Below are positions 6,741 to 12,189 of a stretch of DNA of 14,127 nt, piece by piece. Every line of letters begins with the position of its first letter. Positions within the stretch are counted from its first letter, which is position 1. Source of the DNA: Dehalococcoidia bacterium SM23_28_2 (lineage in GTDB: Bacteria > Chloroflexota > Dehalococcoidia > SM23-28-2); assembly GCA_001303545.1 (NCBI GenBank), contig LJUA01000049.1:1-14127 (forward strand), given 5' to 3'. Made by a program: the position numbers and the translations under genes. The notes under the pieces are model-generated. The model made no database searches and was not told the DNA's origin. It saw nothing but the letters and a program-made list of their open reading frames with translations.

Positions 6741-7762
6741 TATAGCGCGGGCCGCTGTGGGGTATCCCGTCGCAGGTAGAAGACGTCCTCGAGGCGAAGC
6801 TTTAGCATCCAGATGGCCAGCAGGCCGGTCAGGCCGATCCAGATCGAAATGAAGACGTGCGTTCCGATGGCATAGCCCGCCGCCAAGGTCCGATCGACGC
6901 CGAAGAGGGCAACGACCTCCTGGAGAGCGACTTCGTACACGCCGATGCTGGTGGGGGTGAGAGGCAGCGAGACAATCAGGTTGGCCCCAATCATGATCAC
7001 GAGGTAGGCGCTGAACGGCAGGTCGAGGCCAAAGGCTTGGCCAAAGAGCCAGAAGACCACCACCTCGATGAGCCAGGCGGGGAAGGAGATCAATATGGCC
7101 TGGGCAGCCAGCCGAACATCGCGCAGGGCGGCCAGGCCGTCAACAAAGGGAGGGATGAGCGTGGCTGCTTGGTCTCGCAGCCGGCGGGGCAGTCGACTGG
7201 CCCACCTGGCCTGCCAGAAGTCGGCCGGCAGCTTCACGCGCGCTGCTAGGACGGCCGCCAGCAGCCCCACTCCTACGAATGCTGCGAAAGCCCAGAGGAT
7301 GCCGGCCCGCACGACCGGCTCATCCTGGAGCGCCAGGCCGATGACAAGCAGGGGGATGAAGGTAGCCGCGTCCAGCAGCGTTTCCACCACTATGACGGTG
7401 GCCGTGAGCTCCGCACGCGGGATGTTGTACCTCTGAGCAGGCACCTGGATCCGGACGAGGTCTCCCGCTCGGACCGGCATCAGGTTGTTGATCATGTTGG
7501 AGATGAGGAACGTGCCGAAGAGGCCGGACAGGGGCAACCCAGGGATGCGGCCGAGGAAGATGCGCCAGCGTAGCGTATGGATCAGCTTCGACAGGGTGAA
7601 AATCAGCAGGGCGGCTGCGATCCAGGCGTAGTTTACATCGGCGAACGTTTGCAGGGCCTCGCCGAGGTTGACCCGCCAGGCGAGCAGCCCCAGGAATAGG
7701 GAGACGAACGCCAGCCGGAACCAGAGGCCCCGTCGGCGAATCGCCTGCCTGATGACATTCAT
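6740..7762 (-). CDS. LPG-synthase TM-domain family (UPF0104/YbhN-like) integral membrane protein
   Basis: This 340-residue protein has about eight hydrophobic segments and matches the flippase-like membrane half of lysylphosphatidylglycerol synthase (MprF), without the aminoacyl-transferase half. Diagnostic patches are the KLIHTLRWRIFL region (59-70), SNMINNLMPVRAGDLVR (88-104) and SLPLTPTSIGVYE near residues 263-275. Members often sit beside glycosyltransferases or lipid enzymes and are thought to move or bind membrane lipids or polyprenyl-linked substrates; the exact substrate is unknown. The ATG at 7762 is preceded by AAGGAA at a suitable distance. It is the first gene of the operon, overlaps the acyltransferase start by one base, and has a good promoter 47-75 bp upstream. 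Confidence 0.8.
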   Translation of the reverse strand: MNVIRQAIRRRGLWFRLAFVSLFLGLLAWRVNLGEALQTFADVNYAWIAAALLIFTLSKLIHTLRWRIFLGRIPGLPLSGLFGTFLISNMINNLMPVRAGDLVRIQVPAQRYNIPRAELTATVIVVETLLDAATFIPLLVIGLALQDEPVVRAGILWAFAAFVGVGLLAAVLAARVKLPADFWQARWASRLPRRLRDQAATLIPPFVDGLAALRDVRLAAQAILISFPAWLIEVVVFWLFGQAFGLDLPFSAYLVIMIGANLIVSLPLTPTSIGVYEVALQEVVALFGVDRTLAAGYAIGTHVFISIWIGLTGLLAIWMLKLRLEDVFYLRRDTPQRPAL

Positions 7763-7808
7763 AGGCTATTCCTTGCTGCCTTGGCCAAAGCAGCCTCCGA
7801 CCGCATAG

Positions 7809-7837
7809 ATTCTATCGCCAGCGCTCGGTGGGAACAA
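7809..7837 (-). promoter_or_regulatory. promoter of the flippase-acyltransferase-transporter operon
   Basis: Read on the minus strand, TTGTTC (7837-7832) and TAGAAT (7814-7809) are separated by exactly 17 bp. A start near 7802 gives a ~40-nt leader that carries the AAGGAA site before the ATG at 7762. Confidence 0.5.
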
Positions 7838-7851
7838 TTCGGGGTCGCGCT

Positions 7852-7886
7852 TTGACAGCCATCCTTGGCTGGCGTCATAGTATACT
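7852..7886 (+). promoter_or_regulatory. probable promoter of the cytidylate-kinase-like gene
   Basis: A perfect -35 box TTGACA (7852-7857) precedes an AT-rich block. CATAGT (7876-7881) gives an 18-bp spacer. The better box TATACT (7881-7886) would need 23 bp. The block AGTATACT (7879-7886) is itself palindromic. The exact -10 is uncertain. Confidence 0.45.
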
Positions 7887-7910
7887 GTAATTGCAGGGGA
7901 GTGATCTGCT

Positions 7911-8624
7911 ATGCCCGTAGTGACCATATCCGGGACGACGGGCAGTGGTGCCCGTGAGGTGGGTCCGCTAGCGGCCAAGATACTGGGCATTGACTACGTG
8001 GATCAGCAGATCTTGGTAGATGCCGCTCGCCGCCTGGGCGTCAGCGCTGAAGCCCTGGCCGAGCGGGACGAGCGTTGTGTGGGCTTCAGGGAGAGGCTGG
8101 CCAGCATGTTGCGCACCTTCCTGGAGCGCTCGGCGATGACCGGCGTTGGGGACCCGATGGTGGGCATCCGTGGCCTGGAGGTGCTCCTGGCCCGCTCCTA
8201 CGGCGAGGTGGGCGCCGAGGTCGACAGCTCCGCCCAGGAGCTAGACGATGCCCGCTACATAGAGACGGTAAGCACCATCATCAGCGAGCTGGGCCAAAGG
8301 GGCGACATCGTGATCCTGGGTCGCGGCGGTCAGATGATCCTCAAGGAGCTGCCCATCGCTCTCCGCGTGCTGATGCAGGCCCCTCTGGAACTGCGCATCC
8401 GGTGGGTCGCTGAGCGCGACAAGCTAAGCGTGGAGGAAGCCGGCAAGAGGGTTCACGAGCTCGACAGCGGCCGCGCGGCTTTCTACCGCAAGTTCTTCAA
8501 AGTGGACATGGGCGATCCCAGCCTCTATGACCTGGTGATCGACACGGCTCGCCTCTCCTACACGGCGGCGGCGGAGATAGTGGCCTCGGCGGCGCGGGCC
8601 AAGGAGGGCCAGGCTTCTCGCTAG
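7911..8624 (+). CDS. cytidylate kinase-like family protein (Cytidylate_kin2 type)
   Basis: The 237-residue protein has a P-loop-like start, VVTISGTTGSGAREVGPLAAKILGIDYVDQQIL. This matches the cytidylate-kinase-like family, in which the Lys of the classical GxxGxGK[ST] loop is replaced (here GSGAREVG, residues 11-18). Further blocks are the helix with DDARYIETVSTII, the strand VILGRGGQMIL (GRGGQ at 137-141), and RIRWVAERDKLSVEEAGKRVHELDSGRAAFYRKFFKVD, the LID-like basic region of nucleotide monophosphate kinases, before DLVIDTARLS. True Cmk phosphorylates CMP and dCMP; this branch has no proven substrate, so kinase activity should not be assumed. AGGGGAGTGA precedes the ATG. It is transcribed away from the lipid operon and converges, 8 bp apart, on the small hypothetical gene. 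Confidence 0.8.
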   Translation: MPVVTISGTTGSGAREVGPLAAKILGIDYVDQQILVDAARRLGVSAEALAERDERCVGFRERLASMLRTFLERSAMTGVGDPMVGIRGLEVLLARSYGEVGAEVDSSAQELDDARYIETVSTIISELGQRGDIVILGRGGQMILKELPIALRVLMQAPLELRIRWVAERDKLSVEEAGKRVHELDSGRAAFYRKFFKVDMGDPSLYDLVIDTARLSYTAAAEIVASAARAKEGQASR

Positions 8625-8632
8625 CGGCCCCA

Positions 8633-8941
8633 CTACTTGCCTGCCTCTAGGCGGTCGAGTACTCTCCGGAGGACGGACTCTCCTCGCTCCAAGCGCGCTC
8701 GTATACCCCAGGGCCCTTCCTGGGGTAGGCTGAAGGTAAACGCCTGCTCCTGCCTATCGGCGGGCGTGGCGCCCACGGCCTCGAGGAAGCCATCGGCCTC
8801 GGCTGAGCCCTCCCCGAAGAGGCTCATCAGCAAGTAGCAGGTCTGGTCTATCCAGCGGGCGTGGTCGCTGGCGACGGGGCCCAGTCCCCGCAGGTGGGCC
8901 AGGCGCTCTAGCTGGCGACGAATCCTGTCGACGGCTGACAT
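8633..8941 (-). CDS. small hypothetical protein
   Basis: I do not recognise this 102-residue protein. It has no signal peptide or membrane segment and looks soluble and helical: a basic N-terminal helix (VDRIRRQLERLAHLRG), a central part with WIDQTCYLLMSLFGEG, and a C-terminal helix rich in Arg and Glu (IRARLERGESVLRRVLDRLE). A Glu/Ala-rich segment (GSAEADGFLEAVGATPADRQEQ) links them. The ATG lies at the inner end of the repeat that also carries a TATAAT box (minus strand, 8970-8965), giving a ~17-nt leader with AGGA. This start, box and coding texture support a real gene. Its stop lies 8 bp from the stop of the convergent kinase-like gene. Confidence 0.6.
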   Translation of the reverse strand: MSAVDRIRRQLERLAHLRGLGPVASDHARWIDQTCYLLMSLFGEGSAEADGFLEAVGATPADRQEQAFTFSLPQEGPWGIRARLERGESVLRRVLDRLEAGK

Positions 8942-8995
8942 GGAACTCGATTCCTACGCCAAGCATTATAGCCAGTCGCGAATAGCAGGGCTAGT
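8936..8995 (-). promoter_or_regulatory. promoter repeat, copy 1 (drives the 102-residue protein)
   Basis: This is one of two ~60-bp copies, about 86% identical by eye. It contains TATAAT on the minus strand (8970-8965), a weak -35 (CTAGCC, 18-bp spacer) and the start codon of the gene at 8941. Copy 2 is at 9731-9789. Confidence 0.6.
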
Positions 8996-9046
8996 CGAGC
9001 AATGCTTCTGCCCAGTTTGAGGGATTCGCTGGTGCCCCGGTCAGAT

Positions 9047-9604
9047 TCAGGCCCCCTCGTCCTCTATGCACTCGAAGTCCAGGGCGACGCTGTTCTCGTC
9101 CGCGAGGTCCTGCAGCGCGAGGCAGGCCCGGTTGGCGCCTTCACCGGAGGACGCGTAGGTCTCATTCCACCCCGATTCAATGGTCCACTGGTTTAGCTCC
9201 TCAAGGGACTGAGCATCCGCAGCCTGCTCACCGAGATCTTCGAAAGCGTCGGCCAGTGATCCCACGCTTGCCAGGAGCTCGTTGTGGGGTTCCACAGCCT
9301 CTGGCGGCGGTTCCATATCGCTTAGGGTGTTGATGCTTCTTCGCACCATGGGCACCAGCGCGTCACAGTAGTCCCGGATCGCACGGAGCAATTCCTCGTC
9401 TGTAGCCAACTCTTGGTAGGCAAAAGGGTCTCCCAGCTCTTCCGCGTTTGCAGCCGACTCTTCCATGAGCGCGTGGATGTCTTGCAGGTAGTCCTGGATG
9501 GATAGTTCGCCGTCATCGCCACAGCCCAAGGCCAGGGCCAGGGCAACTAGGGCGGCGAGGACGACGCAAAGGAGGCGTGACATCCTGCTCCAGAATAGGT
9601 TCAT
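9047..9604 (-). CDS. predicted lipoprotein of unknown function
   Basis: The 185-residue protein starts with a signal peptide, basic at first (MNLFWSRMSRLL), then a hydrophobic core, ending in a lipobox ALALGC with Cys28. After cleavage and acylation it would be anchored on the outer face of the cytoplasmic membrane. The mature part is very acidic and mostly helical (SIQDYLQDIHALMEESAANAEEL, LRAIRDYCDALVPMVRRSI, LLASVGSLADAFEDLGEQ). It has three further cysteines (near residues 100, 160 and 178) that could pair. I recognise no family. The start is supported by AGGGGGC six bases before ATG. Its likely promoter is copy 2 of the 60-bp repeat about 130 bp upstream, or a nearer CTATAAG box around 9670. 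Confidence 0.7.
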   Translation of the reverse strand: MNLFWSRMSRLLCVVLAALVALALALGCGDDGELSIQDYLQDIHALMEESAANAEELGDPFAYQELATDEELLRAIRDYCDALVPMVRRSINTLSDMEPPPEAVEPHNELLASVGSLADAFEDLGEQAADAQSLEELNQWTIESGWNETYASSGEGANRACLALQDLADENSVALDFECIEDEGA

Positions 9605-9730
9605 GGCGTTGCCCCCTACGTGTTGGGCTCTGTCTGACCGCCTACCGGCATCCCGAACACACCTGTCTTATAGCATCCAGAGTTGCCGATCTCAGCCACC
9701 ATTTCCCACTTCAACCTTGTGAGCCCCAAG

Positions 9731-9789
9731 TGACATGGAACTCGATACCTACGCAAGCATTATAGCCAGCCACGAGTACTAGGGCTAAT
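9731..9789 (-). promoter_or_regulatory. promoter repeat, copy 2 (upstream of the lipoprotein gene)
   Basis: It matches copy 1 (8936-8995) with few differences, including a one-base gap. It keeps the TATAAT (minus strand, 9764-9759) and even the ATG of copy 1 (at 9736). From that ATG only 14 codons are open (stop at 9692-9694), so here the start codon is a relic or a tiny upstream ORF. TTAGCC lies 18 bp before the TATAAT. Confidence 0.55.
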
Positions 9790-9818
9790 CCGCTGGTGGG
9801 ATGAACCGCCGTTCGCTG

Positions 9819-9847
9819 TTGATTCACCGCCGTTGCCGCTCTAGACT
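9819..9847 (+). promoter_or_regulatory. possible promoter of the MFS permease gene
   Basis: TTGATT (9819-9824) and TAGACT (9842-9847) are spaced by 17 bp, each with four of six consensus bases. A start near 9854 falls after the upstream ATG at 9801, which argues that translation begins at 9855 or 9870. Confidence 0.35.
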
Positions 9848-9869
9848 CGGAACTATGTGGCGGGGACGA

Positions 9870-11075
9870 ATGGGCCAAGACTCAACACCGCCGGGCGGGC
9901 CGCTGTCTGCCGGGCGGGATGAGCCGCTCTGGACGGGCGCCTTCTCGATCGTGCTCGTCTGCACGCATCTTTCCTTCGCCACCTTCTTCTCCACCTTCAC
10001 TACGCTACCCCTCTACTTGGGGGACGCTCACAAGTGGCAGATCGGCCTGGTGGTGGGCAGCATGGGCCTTGCCGGCATGCTCATACGGCCTCTGGCCGGT
10101 CTGTGGTCGGATCGCTATGGCCGCAAGCCATTGATGATGATAGGCACCGGCGCTACGGCCCTCAGCCTGGCGGCCCACTGCCTGAGCGATGACCCGTACA
10201 TCCTGCTGCCGCTGCGAATGGTGAACGGGATGGGCATGGTGCTCTTTGTCACCGCCGCCTTCACCACGATCGCCGACATTGTGCCCGCCGACCGTCGGGG
10301 GGTTGCTTTCGGCTACCTGGCGATGATGAACAGCCTGCCTCAGGTCTATTCCCCCTGGCTGGCGCTGACGATAGCCAGGACGTGGGGCTTCACCCCCTAC
10401 TTCCTGACGGCGGCCGCGGTCGCTGGCCTGGCCTTCCTCCTCAGCAGCCGCGTCAGCAGCGGCGCGGACAGGGGGAGGCCGGCGGAGGGATTCTCGGCTG
10501 CCGCCCTGGTGAGCCGCAGCACGCTGCTCCCCGCTTCCTTGTTCCTGACGATAGCGGTCGCCTTCGGCGCGATTCAGGCCTTCCTGCCTCTCATGGCCGA
10601 GGATCGAGGGCTGGGCAACCCCGGACTCTTCTTCGTGCTGTACGGCCTGGTGGTCGTGCCTCTCCGGCCTGTGGTGGGGGCCTTGACCGACCGCCACGGC
10701 CGGGCGGCGGTGTTTCTTCCGGGCCTGGCCGTGGCGGGCCTGGCCATGTTCCTCCTGGCCGCTGCTTCCATGCAGGGGATGATGCTAGCGGCGGCGGTGC
10801 TCTTCGGCCTTGGCTTTGCTGCCGCTCATACCGCCCTTCTGGCCCTGACGGTTGACAGGGCCGACAGCGAGCAGCGAGGGGTGGCCATGTCCACGTTCGG
10901 CTTTGCCTGGGACACGGGATCCGGTGTGGGAGCCCTAACCTTTGGCCTGATGGCCGGCTTCGTCAGCTACGGCTTTGTGTTCGCTATGGCCGGCGTCCTT
11001 CCCTTGGCGGCCAGTATGCTCCTTGTCGCTGGCAGCCGCCTGCCCAGATCGGCGGCGCCTGATCCGGCTGGCTAG
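9870..11075 (+). CDS. MFS permease, drug-exporter-like (12 TM)
   Basis: This major facilitator permease has two six-helix halves. The loop between helices 2 and 3 carries motif A, GLWSDRYGRKPLM, and the equivalent loop of the second half has GALTDRHGRAAVF. Residues from MVNGMGMVLFVTAAFTTIADIVPADRRGVAFGYLAMMNS fit helices 4-5 of proton-driven efflux carriers of the Bcr/EmrD or YfcJ type. Substrate is unknown. The frame is open from an ATG at 9801, but that adds 23 basic residues (MNRRSLLIHRRCRSRLG...) that carriers lack, has no proper Shine-Dalgarno spacing, and lies upstream of the putative promoter at 9819-9847. The ATG at 9870, preceded by CGGGGAC, is preferred; 9855 as a leaderless start is possible. 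The stop overlaps the stop of rimI on the other strand. Confidence 0.8.
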   Translation: MGQDSTPPGGPLSAGRDEPLWTGAFSIVLVCTHLSFATFFSTFTTLPLYLGDAHKWQIGLVVGSMGLAGMLIRPLAGLWSDRYGRKPLMMIGTGATALSLAAHCLSDDPYILLPLRMVNGMGMVLFVTAAFTTIADIVPADRRGVAFGYLAMMNSLPQVYSPWLALTIARTWGFTPYFLTAAAVAGLAFLLSSRVSSGADRGRPAEGFSAAALVSRSTLLPASLFLTIAVAFGAIQAFLPLMAEDRGLGNPGLFFVLYGLVVVPLRPVVGALTDRHGRAAVFLPGLAVAGLAMFLLAAASMQGMMLAAAVLFGLGFAAAHTALLALTVDRADSEQRGVAMSTFGFAWDTGSGVGALTFGLMAGFVSYGFVFAMAGVLPLAASMLLVAGSRLPRSAAPDPAG

Positions 11076-11758
11076 TCGAAGTCGAGCTGGTATTGGCCGC
11101 AGCGCTCGCGGTGCTCCTGCCTGAGGCGATGGAAGAGGGCCTGATAGGAAGGCGAGCGGATGGGTTCGGTGGTCATGATCACGGCGTCTTCGTGGTTGTC
11201 GGAGTAATAGCGGTGGCGGACGCCAACATTCTTGAAGCCGTACTTCTCATACAGGGCCTGGGCCGCCTGGTTGGAGGCGCGAACCTCGAGGGTGACGACC
11301 TCTCGATCGTTGAGGAGGGCCAGCGCAACGGCGGCGATGAGCAGGAGCTCGCCGATGCCGCGGCCGCGGTGGCTCTCGCGCACGGCAATGTTCACGATGT
11401 GGGCCTCACCCGGCGCGAGCCAGACGCCCACGAATCCCACGACGGGCTCGCCGCTGGGCTCTGCCTCTTCCTCGCCGCCGAACAGCCGCTTGAACTCGCC
11501 CAGCCAGCGCCCCAGGCGCTGCGGCGGCACGGTCGCCGTCCTCGGTTCGTGCTCCGCCAGGGGAGCTGATGGTTCCTCGGCTTCCTCTCGCCGCTCCACC
11601 GCCACCAGATAGCGGGCCAGGCGATTGTTCTGGAGCTCGCGCTTGAAGGCCGTCGTCGGCCAGTTGTTGAGGAACGACTCCTGCTCGATCTCCATCACCT
11701 GGGAGATGTCGCCGAAGTCCATGGGGCGCACCTGATAGCGAGCGGCTGTTGTCTGCAT
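11072..11758 (-). CDS. rimI: RimI-like ribosomal-protein-alanine N-acetyltransferase with internal insertion
   Basis: This GNAT enzyme acetylates an N-terminal alanine, on ribosomal protein S18 in E. coli. Numbered from the longer ATG at 11785, the fold runs from VRPMDFGDISQVMEIEQESF (19-38) through FVGVWLAPGEAHIVNIAV to the acetyl-CoA loop RGRGIG (140-145). It continues with LEVRASNQAAQALYEKYGF (166-184), which holds the Glu and Tyr used by RimI, and HRYYSDNHEDAVIM. RimI is usually ~150 residues; this one has an insertion at ~66-113, rich in Glu and Pro, and a 27-residue basic tail. The ATG at 11758 is chosen because GGAGGG lies five bases upstream; the ATG at 11785 has no such site. It is not beside tsaB or tsaD, its usual partners. 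Confidence 0.85.
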   Translation of the reverse strand: MQTTAARYQVRPMDFGDISQVMEIEQESFLNNWPTTAFKRELQNNRLARYLVAVERREEAEEPSAPLAEHEPRTATVPPQRLGRWLGEFKRLFGGEEEAEPSGEPVVGFVGVWLAPGEAHIVNIAVRESHRGRGIGELLLIAAVALALLNDREVVTLEVRASNQAAQALYEKYGFKNVGVRHRYYSDNHEDAVIMTTEPIRSPSYQALFHRLRQEHRERCGQYQLDFD

Positions 11759-11858
11759 GCCTGCCCTCCGACGGCTCTCGGCCATTGTAGCACGGGTCGC
11801 AAGAGGGCCTCAGGAGGAAAGAAGCGGCCAGGAGGACTACAGCCAGCGAGCGTCCCTT

Positions 11859-11891
11859 GACGCCAGCGATTATACTGCACGTGTTGGCGTC
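11859..11891. promoter_or_regulatory. inverted repeat flanking a -10 box, likely rimI promoter/operator
   Basis: Perfect seven-base arms GACGCCA (11859-11865) and TGGCGTC (11885-11891) lie 19 bp apart. Between them is TATAAT on the minus strand (11874-11869), about 110 bp before the rimI start, overlapping TATACT (11871-11876) on the plus strand. CTGTCC 18 bp upstream of the minus-strand box is a weak -35. The arms could bind a dimeric regulator or form a stem. Confidence 0.35.
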
Positions 11892-12072
11892 CGGACAGGT
11901 GACCGCAAGCCATGCGCAAGGGAATCGCACGGAGGGCGTCAAGTATGGCACATGCGACAAGACGTAGTCTGGATTCGGAGGGCAATCGAGCGGGGAGGAC
12001 AAGGGACTGGAACTTCTGGAGAACTGTAACCGACCAGCTTTGGCGGCGTCAATGTAAGGGAGGGGCCGAGCG

Positions 12073-12174
12073 ATGAAGAACTTTTTGCATGGGCCAGTCG
12101 GCCAAGCCCCTCGGTCTGCGGTTCGCGGCGAGCCGCCCTGCAGACTCACGCGCCGGGTTCCGGCCAGGGCCTAG
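12073..12174 (+). CDS. possible 33-codon leader ORF upstream of the PBP gene
   Basis: An ATG at 12073 follows the strong Shine-Dalgarno-like GGGAGGGG (12057-12064) and opens 33 codons (MKNFLHGPVGQAPRSAVRGE...), ending in TAG at 12172-12174. The product would be small and basic (many Arg) with no recognised family. It is in the same frame as the PBP gene and ends 15 bp before its GTG, so it could act as a translated leader that couples or attenuates PBP expression. It could equally be a chance ORF in GC-rich DNA. Confidence 0.25.
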   Translation: MKNFLHGPVGQAPRSAVRGEPPCRLTRRVPARA

Positions 12175-12189
12175 GCGAGAAGGCCAGCT

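Larger units (their letters stand above)
11759..12189. other. 431-bp intergenic region between divergent rimI and the PBP gene
   Basis: No convincing conserved gene is seen. It holds the rimI ribosome-binding site (11764-11769 on the minus strand), an inverted repeat around a TATAAT/TATACT block (11859-11891), and a possible leader ORF (12073-12174) ahead of the PBP gene. A further hairpin has arms TCTGC and GCAGA in about 12115-12145. GGCCGAG (12063-12069) can pair with CTCGGTC (12110-12116), and the overlapping AGGGGC can pair with GCCCCT instead. I could not match the region to a known riboswitch, tRNA or small RNA. Confidence 0.5.

Noticed and set aside
11757..12029. 90-residue plus-strand ORF upstream of the PBP gene
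   Set aside because: Overlaps the rimI start region, has biased low-complexity composition and no recognisable domain.
11940..12189. Possible tRNA, SRP RNA or riboswitch
   Set aside because: GGTTCG-like bits occur, but no cloverleaf, no SRP core and no known aptamer motif could be assembled.
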